Source: Phyllobacterium phragmitis (lineage in GTDB: Bacteria > Pseudomonadota > Alphaproteobacteria > Rhizobiales > Rhizobiaceae). From it: a stretch of DNA of 64,000 nucleotides. The position numbers and the translations under genes are program-made. Below are positions 7,564-13,728 of this stretch, one piece after another. Each line of letters opens with the position of its first letter. The stretch's first letter is position 1. The stretch covers positions 1 to 64,000 of the forward strand of contig NZ_PVBR01000013.1 in NCBI RefSeq assembly GCF_002980495.1, given 5' to 3'. The notes beneath the pieces are model-generated. The model had not been told where the DNA came from. It saw only the letters and a list, made by a program, of their open reading frames with translations, and made no database searches.

Positions 7564-8832
7564 ATGGCACAACAGCTCAAAGAGCTGCGTGAGCAGCAGG
7601 CGCGTATTGCGACCAACGCCCGCGCGAAACTCGATGAAATCAAGGATGACACGCCAGAGGAGCGCGGCGAGGAGATTGAGCGCGAATTTGATGCGATGAT
7701 GGCCGAGCACGACAAGATCGGCGAGCGGATGGATCGCGTCCAGAAACTTGAGGAAGCGGAAGCGCGCGCCAACGAGGGAGATTCCCGGCGCCCCAAGGGT
7801 GCGAACAGTGAAAACCGCAACGAAGACGAGCCGTCCGTTGAATACAAGGACGTCTTCGTCAAGGCGATGCGCTATGGCGTGGCGGAACTGTCCATCGAGG
7901 AGCGCAATATCCTCAAGGACAATCGCAGCAGTGATAAGGACATCGATCGTCGCGCCCAGGCAACTGCGCCGGGGACTGCTGGCGGCTACACAATCCCGGA
8001 GGGATTTTCCGGCGAGATCGACAAGGCGCTTGCCGCCTGGGGCCCCATGCTCGATGAGAATGTCGCCCGACAGTATCGGACGGCCAGCGGAAATCCGATC
8101 CCTTGGCCGACTACGGATGATACGGCGCAGCGTGGCGAGGAGCATACCGAAAACGGTGCTGTTCTCGACGATGGAAGTAAGGATGTGGCGCTCGGGCAAA
8201 AAATGCTCAACGCGTATCTTTATGACTCCGGCGTCGTGAAGGTATCGATCGAACTTCTGGAGGATAGCTTCTTCGATTTTGGCAGCTTGCTGAACGAACT
8301 TTTCGGCGAACGCCTCGGCCGCACCGGCAACGATGTTCTGACGGTCGGCGACGGCACCAATAAGCCGAATGGGATTGTCACCGCATCATCGTTGGGCATC
8401 ACAGCCGCCGGCGCTGCCGCGATAACGTGCGATGAGCTTATCGATCTGCAGCACTCCGTTGATCCTGCCTACCGGTCCTCGCCGCGGTGCTTCTGGCAGT
8501 TCAACGACAAGACGCTTGGATCGGTTCGCAAGCTGAAGGATGGCGACGGCAACTATCTCTGGCAGATGGGCGATGTGAAGACGGGCGCGCCCGATACGCT
8601 GCTCGGCAAGCCTTACAAGATCAACCAGGCGATGGCCGACATCGCGACCGGTAACAAGACGGTCATTTTCGGGGACCACAACAAGTATGTGGTTCGCCGC
8701 GTCGGCCAGATGCAGATGATCACCCTGCGCGAACGCTACATGGATAGCCTTCAGGTTGGCTTTATCGCCTTCCTGCGCCTCGACGGCGAACTCCTCGACG
8801 GTCGCGCCGTCAAGCATCTGATCCAGCCCTAA
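7564..8832 (+). CDS. HK97-type major capsid protein precursor (422 aa)
   Basis: The first roughly 110 residues are highly charged and helical (LKELREQQARIATNARAKLD and a following EERGEEIEREFD stretch), the delta or scaffolding domain removed by the protease encoded just upstream. The capsid fold follows (GGYTIPEGFSGEI, later DVLTVGDGTNKPNGI, FIAFLRLDGELLD). GGAG precedes the ATG. It lies 45 bp after the protease gene, the standard order. No separate scaffold gene is needed for this type of head. Confidence 0.93.
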   Translation: MAQQLKELREQQARIATNARAKLDEIKDDTPEERGEEIEREFDAMMAEHDKIGERMDRVQKLEEAEARANEGDSRRPKGANSENRNEDEPSVEYKDVFVKAMRYGVAELSIEERNILKDNRSSDKDIDRRAQATAPGTAGGYTIPEGFSGEIDKALAAWGPMLDENVARQYRTASGNPIPWPTTDDTAQRGEEHTENGAVLDDGSKDVALGQKMLNAYLYDSGVVKVSIELLEDSFFDFGSLLNELFGERLGRTGNDVLTVGDGTNKPNGIVTASSLGITAAGAAAITCDELIDLQHSVDPAYRSSPRCFWQFNDKTLGSVRKLKDGDGNYLWQMGDVKTGAPDTLLGKPYKINQAMADIATGNKTVIFGDHNKYVVRRVGQMQMITLRERYMDSLQVGFIAFLRLDGELLDGRAVKHLIQP

Positions 8833-8895
8833 TCGTTTGGCTCATCAAGGCGGGCGGCTTCGGTCGCCCGCTCTATGAACCAAAGGAGAAGTGAA

Positions 8896-9060
8896 ATGTC
8901 GAAATTCGTGAAAGTTAAGCTGCATTTGAGTGGTGATGTGCGCAGCGTGCCTGTCGAGGAGGCTGATATCCTCGTCAAGACCAAGCGCGCCAGCCTAGTG
9001 CGGAACGAGCCGCGCGAGACTGCGACCAAGCGCGATGACGCCGAAAAGGCGGTGAAATAA
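8896..9060 (+). CDS. Small hypothetical head-region protein (54 aa)
   Basis: ATG at 8896 lies five bases after AGGAGAA; an upstream ATG at 8875 lacks a good ribosome site. The product (KFVKVKLHLSGDVRSVPVEE, then a Lys/Arg/Asp-rich end) is beta-rich then charged. Its TAA overlaps the ATG of the connector gene. Small genes in this place between capsid and connector are common in HK97-like phages; role not known, possibly decoration or connector assembly. Confidence 0.6.
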   Translation: MSKFVKVKLHLSGDVRSVPVEEADILVKTKRASLVRNEPRETATKRDDAEKAVK

Positions 9061-9641
9061 TGTGGCAAGGCGTATCCGTCATTGCCAAGCCGACAGCCGA
9101 ATTGCTCACTCTCGAGCAGATCAAGGCAAGGGTGCGCATCGACGCTCCGGATGATGACAACCTTCTCCCGGCTTTGGTCTTGGGCGCAATCGCGCGTATC
9201 GACGGACCTTCCGGCGTCGGATACGCCATGCTGCCCCAGACGTGGCGGAAGTCCATGGACTGCTTCCCATGTCGCATTATCCTGCCAGGCGCTCCGATCA
9301 AGGGCATAAAGTCGATTTCCTACATCGACGCCGACGGCTTTTCACAAACGCTTCCTGCGACGGACTATCACGCCGATCTCGACAGCGAGCCTGTCCGCGT
9401 CGAGCCGGCCTATAGCAAATCGTGGCCGTCAACCCGTGGTGTCATCGGCGCTGTCAAAGTTGATTACGAGCTCGGCACCGAAGTCGCAGATGTCCCGCCT
9501 GATCTGGTCGATGTCGTCTGCCTAATCGTGGCGCACCGGTTCAAGAACCGAGATGCGGTGATCGAGGGCACGGTTTCCGATCTGCCGTTCGGCGTCGAAT
9601 ACATTCTTCAGGAATACCGGCGCGCGCACGTTGCCGCTTAG
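9060..9641 (+). CDS. Head-tail connector protein (193 aa)
   Basis: Resembles the gp6/phiE125 gp8 family of head-tail connectors, which form the ring under the portal. Features are TLEQIKARVRIDAPDDDNLL near residues 17-36, the middle MLPQTWRKSMDCFPCRIILPG, and a C-terminal helix DVVCLIVAHRFKNRDA. The start overlaps the previous stop. Length is in the family range. The start at 9060 gives MWQGVSVIAKPT. Confidence 0.8.
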   Translation: MWQGVSVIAKPTAELLTLEQIKARVRIDAPDDDNLLPALVLGAIARIDGPSGVGYAMLPQTWRKSMDCFPCRIILPGAPIKGIKSISYIDADGFSQTLPATDYHADLDSEPVRVEPAYSKSWPSTRGVIGAVKVDYELGTEVADVPPDLVDVVCLIVAHRFKNRDAVIEGTVSDLPFGVEYILQEYRRAHVAA

Positions 9642-9670
9642 CTGGGTCAATCATTCTTCAGGAGGCCGAA

Positions 9671-10201
9671 ATGGCTGATCAGAAATATGCCGTCGCCAAT
9701 GGCGTCTTCAAGCTGCTCAAGGATATGGGCGATGGCACACACGCCGAGGTCGTCGCCACAGAAACCGCCGGAGGCGGTGGCGCTGGCGCCAGCAATATAA
9801 CTGAGGTCGGCGGCAATACCGTCACGGACAGCCTGCCGATCTCCGGCAAGGATGGATCGACGATCGCCAGCGATGCGAACCCAATTCCCGTCGAGATCGC
9901 GGGGGGCGCCCCATTCGCGCCCAATGCATCCGGAACGGTGAACATCGCTGCAACCAACGCCTCGGCGAACGTGGCTCTCTCCTCGGTGCAAGATGGTCAG
10001 GTGATGGTGACGAACGGCGCCGGCGGCGATCTTTCCTTTATCGAGTTCGGGGACGGGACCGTTGCCGCGACCGTGACGACTGGAACGCCGGTCAATCCGG
10101 GAACATCTGTTGTTTTCAGCGTGACCGCCGCTCATACGCACATGGCGGCGATCAGCGCCGGCACATCGACTGTCTACGCGACCACCGGCAAGGGGACCTG
10201 A
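9671..10201 (+). CDS. Gly/Ala/Thr-rich structural protein (176 aa)
   Basis: Low in charged and aromatic residues and rich in Gly, Ala, Thr, Val and Asn, with beta-type repeats (GTVNIAATNASANVALSSVQ, VAATVTTGTPVNPGTSVVFS). This suggests an all-beta virion surface protein such as a head decoration, Ig-like or fibre-like protein. GGAGG precedes the ATG. It sits between connector and head-closure genes, an unusual place for such a protein, and is followed three bases later by a similar gene. No family assigned. Confidence 0.6.
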   Translation: MADQKYAVANGVFKLLKDMGDGTHAEVVATETAGGGGAGASNITEVGGNTVTDSLPISGKDGSTIASDANPIPVEIAGGAPFAPNASGTVNIAATNASANVALSSVQDGQVMVTNGAGGDLSFIEFGDGTVAATVTTGTPVNPGTSVVFSVTAAHTHMAAISAGTSTVYATTGKGT

Positions 10202-10204
10202 ACC

Positions 10205-10978
10205 ATGGGCGTCAAGGCTGTTTCCAATCTGGGTGGGGTGCCTTCCGATGGCGAGATCATCGCGACTGGCGATATCGTCACCGTCACGGCAAATGCCAAC
10301 GAGCCGACATATCCGGCGCTTGTCTCGGTTGATCCAGTCACGAAGGATGTGACTGTCGGGCTCCCTCCTGCCGTCGCGATGGCGACTGACGGGCAAACCC
10401 CTGTATCCGTCTACAATGCGAGCAACGTCAGCAGGGCAAGCGGATCATCTGCAGTCTCCAACGGGATCCTCGCCGGCACCGTGTTGGATGCGCTGTTCGA
10501 CGTTCTCGGAAATGGTGCTGATGTCAACCTGCTCAACAATACCGAAGGCACGCTGGACACCGGCAAGTCATTGGTTGCCGCTGACACGAACGAGCTAAAG
10601 GGGATTTCCCTCAGCGGGTTGTCAACGATCGTGAAAGATCAAGATACGCTGCTGCTCAATCAGTGGAACGGCGATGGAGCATTCAATACGCTCGCCCGCG
10701 TCGGCAACAACATCCTGATAATCGAGCTTAATTCGCCTACGCTGCGCGTTATTGCCGATGGGCTTTCGGTTTCGATCGAGACGGCGGGAGGCGAGGTTTC
10801 CATAAGCGGCACCCTCCATGTCGACCAGGGCGCGCTTCAGCCGGCGAAGCTCCCCGCAAACGTCGGCATCGTGCAGGACGGCGTTGGTCTGACCATTCCA
10901 TTGACAGGGACCTACGACACGAAAGTCACGCCGCAGGTGAACGCCGATGGCGTCATTACCGGCCTTGTAGCGAGCTAA
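10205..10978 (+). CDS. Gly/Val/Ala-rich structural protein (257 aa)
   Basis: Beta-rich, with compositional likeness to the preceding gene (DIVTVTANANEPTYPALVSV; MATDGQTPVSVYNASNVSRA) but no close alignment seen by eye. It begins three bases after the previous stop. The middle (SLVAADTNELKGISLSGLST; LNQWNGDGAFNTLARVGNNI) and the C-terminus (LTIPLTGTYDTKVTPQVNAD) look like capsid-fibre or decoration modules. Likely a virion surface component; the role is inferred only from composition and place. Confidence 0.55.
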   Translation: MGVKAVSNLGGVPSDGEIIATGDIVTVTANANEPTYPALVSVDPVTKDVTVGLPPAVAMATDGQTPVSVYNASNVSRASGSSAVSNGILAGTVLDALFDVLGNGADVNLLNNTEGTLDTGKSLVAADTNELKGISLSGLSTIVKDQDTLLLNQWNGDGAFNTLARVGNNILIIELNSPTLRVIADGLSVSIETAGGEVSISGTLHVDQGALQPAKLPANVGIVQDGVGLTIPLTGTYDTKVTPQVNADGVITGLVAS

Positions 10979-10994
10979 CGGGGAGCGCACCCAC

Positions 10995-11345
10995 ATGACC
11001 AAACAAATCAGTGCCGGGGATCTCTATTACCGGGTAGCTCTCGACAAGCGCGAGAACGCCAATGACGGGGCCGGGAACACGATCGGCAAATTTGTCGAAC
11101 AGTTTCAGTGCCGCGCCGCGTACCGGCATCTGCGCGGCGGCGAAAGCGTCATGGCAAGTCGCCTGACGGGAAAACACCTGCAAGTCGTCATCGTTCGGGA
11201 AACTTCTCTCACCCGGCAAATAACCGCGGGCTGGCAGCTTCGGGATGTTCATGCCGGAAAGTCCTTCAACGTGCGCGACGTCACGCAAGAAGTCGATCGC
11301 GCCTTCATATCGCTGCTTTGTGAGAGCGGCGTGGCGACGGGGTGA
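10995..11345 (+). CDS. Phage head closure / head-tail adaptor (116 aa)
   Basis: Matches the SPP1 gp16/HK97 gp7-like head-closure pattern: N-terminal GDLYYRVALDKRENANDGAGN, then VEQFQCRAAYRHLRGGESVMA, and a beta strand pair ending LRDVHAGKSFNVRDV. These proteins close the connector below the portal. A SD-like GGGAG lies 10-14 bases before the ATG. It is followed by a gene starting four bases after its stop. Confidence 0.8.
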   Translation: MTKQISAGDLYYRVALDKRENANDGAGNTIGKFVEQFQCRAAYRHLRGGESVMASRLTGKHLQVVIVRETSLTRQITAGWQLRDVHAGKSFNVRDVTQEVDRAFISLLCESGVATG

Positions 11346-11349
11346 TGGG

Positions 11350-11550
11350 ATGCCTTGGGTGCGATTTATAGAACGGTTTCGCTGGTCTCCCCCGGAGTTC
11401 AACAACACATGGACCAAGGTTTTCCCGGCCGGGTATGTCGGACTTGTCCCAACCCGGTGTGCCAACGCTGCTGTCGAGGCAGGGAAGGCGGAGAGAACCC
11501 AACGCCCGAGGACGATCAATGGCACTGAAAACAAAAGTACTCGGGCGTGA
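11350..11550 (+). CDS. Small hypothetical phage protein (66 aa)
   Basis: Start ATG at 11350, four bases after the head-closure stop and in a different frame; longer upstream extension in this frame lies inside the previous gene and is rejected. The opening MPWVRFIERFRWSPPEFNNT resembles small proteins seen at this position in many temperate siphophages. The C-terminal third is basic and polar. Its last 32 bases overlap the next gene. Role unknown. Confidence 0.6.
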   Translation: MPWVRFIERFRWSPPEFNNTWTKVFPAGYVGLVPTRCANAAVEAGKAERTQRPRTINGTENKSTRA

Positions 11551-11959
11551 GGCCGTCACGCGCCGGCTGAATGCGCTCGTCCCGAACTTGGAAGTCAAGC
11601 TCGAAAAAGTTCAGCTAGAGCTTGCCCAAGAAGGGGCGCGCCGGATTGCGGCCCGCGCCCCTGGGGATGGCGATTACAAGGCGAGCATTCAGGGGGACAA
11701 ACTCTCCAACCGCCAAAAGAAATCCGTCTTCGGGCAGCGCGCGTCTAAGGACACCAATGCGACCGGGATTTTCGCCGAATACATTTGGCGCTGGCTGGAG
11801 TTCGGCACGGGGCCGAGAACACAGAAAACGACCGGGCGCTATAACGGCTTAGGGCCGCGACTGCCACACATCTTTCCGACCTGGCGAGCGTTCAAGCCCA
11901 AGGCGCTCCGCAAGATGCGGAGGGTCATCAACCAAGTGGTCAAGGACGCGAATTGGTAA
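11519..11959 (+). CDS. HK97 gp10-family minor virion protein (146 aa)
   Basis: Start ATG at 11519 follows GAGGACG. The product shows the gp10-like layout: N-terminal helices (LNALVPNLEVKLEKVQLELA), an RIAARAPGDGDYKASI segment, then YIWRWLEFGTGPRTQ and a C-terminal aromatic/basic helix (FPTWRAFKPKALRKM). These proteins belong to the neck or tail-completion ring. The stop TAA overlaps the next ATG. Length is normal. Confidence 0.8.
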   Translation: MALKTKVLGREAVTRRLNALVPNLEVKLEKVQLELAQEGARRIAARAPGDGDYKASIQGDKLSNRQKKSVFGQRASKDTNATGIFAEYIWRWLEFGTGPRTQKTTGRYNGLGPRLPHIFPTWRAFKPKALRKMRRVINQVVKDANW

Positions 11960-12357
11960 TGTCGCCATCACTCGAATTGCAAGAGGCGATCTACGCCAGG
12001 CTTTTGTCAGATGCCACAGTGTCGGTGCTGATCGCGGATCGCGTGTATGACCGTGTTCCGGAGAATGCCGAGTTTCCGTATGTGGCGTTCGGCAATTTCG
12101 ATATCATCCGCGATGATGCTCAGTGCATCAGCGGCTATGAAATCCATGTCGACCTCGATGTCTGGTCGCGCGCGGTCGGCAAGCCAGAAGCCCACAACGT
12201 GACCTATGCGATCACCAAGTCGTTGCATAATTGGCCTGGAGCCCTCCCGTCCTTCGTGATGACCGGGTTCCAGCACCTCGATACCCCGACGTTCTTTGAT
12301 CCGGACGGACTGACCACGCACAGCGTCGTTCGGTTCGTCGCGTTCATCAACGAATAA
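11959..12357 (+). CDS. Tail completion/terminator protein, DUF3168 family (132 aa)
   Basis: The ATG at 11959 overlaps the previous TAA. Characteristic stretches are LELQEAIYARLLSDATVSVL, VYDRVPENAEFPYVAFG and a C-terminal VVRFVAFINE, as in DUF3168 proteins that cap the siphophage tail tube at the head end. It ends the head-neck block; a hairpin follows before the tail tube gene. Confidence 0.85.
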   Translation: MSPSLELQEAIYARLLSDATVSVLIADRVYDRVPENAEFPYVAFGNFDIIRDDAQCISGYEIHVDLDVWSRAVGKPEAHNVTYAITKSLHNWPGALPSFVMTGFQHLDTPTFFDPDGLTTHSVVRFVAFINE

Positions 12358-12383
12358 CTGCGCTCACATTCCTGCCTTCCAAC

Positions 12384-12407
12384 ACCTCGCCTTCAGCGGG
12401 GTTTCTT
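12384..12407 (+). terminator. Hairpin, weak terminator or attenuator
   Basis: ACCTCGC (12384-12390) pairs with GCGGGGT (12396-12402) over a five-base loop, with one G-T wobble, followed by TTCTT. It lies between the neck genes and the major tail tube gene, in the only gap over 60 bp of this block. It could lower readthrough or set a processing point for the abundant tail tube message. The T tract is short, so full termination is doubtful. Confidence 0.45.
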
Positions 12408-12426
12408 GTCATGAAAGGACGTTCTC

Positions 12427-12852
12427 ATGCCCCAACAGAAAGGCCGCTTGCTGCTCATCAAGATTGGTGACGGCGCTGAAACCGAGGTGTTCGCAAATCT
12501 TTGCGGGTTCAAAACGCAGACTTTCAACCTGTCTGCTTCGGAAGTCGATACGACCATTCCGAATTGCCTCAGCCCCGGCGATGCAGTTCAGCGAACCATT
12601 GAGCCGGGTATTGTCAACCGGACGTTCTCCGGGACGGGTGCATTCGTCAGTGGCGGTACCCAAGCAATCCTGATGGGGCACGTCCGCGGTGGAACCGTTT
12701 TCAATGCCGAGGTGATCGTGCCAGGGGACGGTGAATATGCCGGGTCGTGGATGGTCTCCGAATTCGAGTTCTCCGGCGAGATGGAGGGCAATATGGAGTT
12801 CAGCGCAACTTTCGGCGCAGCCGGCCCGCTGGCCTTCACGGCGGAGGTTTAA
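12427..12852 (+). CDS. Major tail tube protein (141 aa)
   Basis: Opens with PQQKGRLLLIKIGDGAETEVF and contains GFKTQTFNLSASEVDTT and VNRTFSGTGAFVSGG, then EFEFSGEMEGNMEFSATFGA, the usual architecture of TP901-1/GTA-like tail tube proteins. It is expected in many copies stacked around the tape measure. The AGGAC in front of the ATG and the isolated position after a hairpin fit separate high expression. Length is typical. Confidence 0.85.
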   Translation: MPQQKGRLLLIKIGDGAETEVFANLCGFKTQTFNLSASEVDTTIPNCLSPGDAVQRTIEPGIVNRTFSGTGAFVSGGTQAILMGHVRGGTVFNAEVIVPGDGEYAGSWMVSEFEFSGEMEGNMEFSATFGAAGPLAFTAEV

Positions 12853-12855
12853 GCG

Positions 12856-13212
12856 ATGGCTGAGAAAGAACGCGAATTCCCGCTGCCAGTAAACGGGGCG
12901 CGTGGTGAGGTTGCTCTATGGGTGGGCGATGTCCCGCTTGTCATTGCCGCTGAGATGGAGGGGCTGTCGGTCCTATCGACGCGGCTTGAGTGCAAATCCA
13001 TTCAGGATCTCTTTACGAGGCTATCAGGCGCGGAGGTTGCCGCAACCCGTGCAGCGATCCCCTCATTGACCGTGCGGGGCGAACCCGCGAAAGCGCTGGA
13101 AAAGTTAAAGCTGAAGCATTTTGCGGCCATCGCAGAAGCGTTTGCCAGGGCGCTATCCCATCATTTTGAGGATGACGAGGGAAACGCCGGGGCCGCCGAG
13201 GGGAAAAAATAG
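12856..13212 (+). CDS. Tail assembly chaperone, first part (gpG-like, 118 aa)
   Basis: Starts three bases after the tail tube stop. The sequence (FPLPVNGARGEVALWVGDVP, TRLECKSIQDLFTRLSG) resembles GTA gp10-type proteins encoded just before the tape measure. It terminates at TAG 13210-13212 directly after the run GGGGAAAAAA (13200-13209). As in phage lambda gpG, the short form and a frameshifted long form probably act together on the tape measure. The C-terminus FEDDEGNAGAAEGKK is acidic and flexible, suited as a linker to the second part. Confidence 0.75.
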   Translation: MAEKEREFPLPVNGARGEVALWVGDVPLVIAAEMEGLSVLSTRLECKSIQDLFTRLSGAEVAATRAAIPSLTVRGEPAKALEKLKLKHFAAIAEAFARALSHHFEDDEGNAGAAEGKK

Positions 13213-13409
13213 ATCTCCTCCCTTGGCGGCAGTGGCAGGAGATTGCCTACGGCGCACTGAGATGGACGCCGGACGTATTCTGGCGTTCAACGCTCAGTGA
13301 ACTGGTTATTGCGATAGACGGATATTGCGAAGCCAAAGGCATCGAGAAGTCAAAGGCGGCAGCGCCGTCTAAAGATGAAATTGATGCACTGCTGGCAAAA
13401 TATGGATGA
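13203..13409 (+). CDS. Tail assembly chaperone, second part in -1 frame (gpT-like)
   Basis: The -1 frame is open from 13176 to TGA 13407-13409 and encodes IDLLPWRQWQEIAYGALRWT, then DVFWRSTLSELVIAIDGYCE and a Lys/Ala tail, the hallmark of the phage tail assembly chaperone partner. This frame has no ATG, GTG or TTG start, so it must be joined to the preceding protein by slippage of Lys codons AAA-AAA (13204-13209), giving EGKK-IDLLPW. The fused product would be about 184 residues. The TAG right after the slip site would increase shifting. Confidence 0.75.
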   Translation, partial: EKIDLLPWRQWQEIAYGALRWTPDVFWRSTLSELVIAIDGYCEAKGIEKSKAAAPSKDEIDALLAKYG

Positions 13410-13415
13410 GGGTGC

Positions 13416-13676
13416 CTAACCCTCCTCCCTGCTTCCGTGTGAGACCGTCTGAAGACCGACGCAAAGCATAATGATGCCGGCCAGCGTGGCAGCTATCATT
13501 AGGCCAACCACAACTTCAGCAACAATTAGCCGGTTTTCAGCGCCTCGCGCGCCTGCATGTACGACATGAGCAGCGATCCGCCATGCAGACCAGCCAATGA
13601 CCGGGCAAGCAATTAGCAGGGCAGCGCCAAATTTTCCCGTGTCTGTAAGGCGTTTCGTCGTCTTCAAAGCATTCAT
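13416..13676 (-). CDS. Antisense small two-span membrane protein, putative moron (86 aa)
   Basis: Reads leftward from ATG 13674-13676, with GGGGGAC six bases before it, to TAG 13416-13418. Two transmembrane helices are evident, about residues 14-38 (FGAALLIACPVIGWSAWRIA) and 50-76 (IVAEVVVGLMIAATLAGIIM), with a charged C-terminus SHGSREEG. It fills the whole gap between the chaperone and the tape measure and is the only minus-strand gene among head and tail genes. Such single reversed genes are often morons expressed from the prophage, commonly in superinfection exclusion. The family is unknown; that role is inference. Confidence 0.6.
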   Translation of the reverse strand: MNALKTTKRLTDTGKFGAALLIACPVIGWSAWRIAAHVVHAGARGAENRLIVAEVVVGLMIAATLAGIIMLCVGLQTVSHGSREEG

Positions 13677-13728
13677 CACTGTCCCCCAAATCCCTCTTCG
13701 CGCGGGGTTCCTTATAGGATGACAACCC

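Noticed and set aside
9647-10396. Minus-strand frame of 249 codons
   Set aside because: Covers the two structural genes in reverse; rich in Arg, His and Gly without family likeness.
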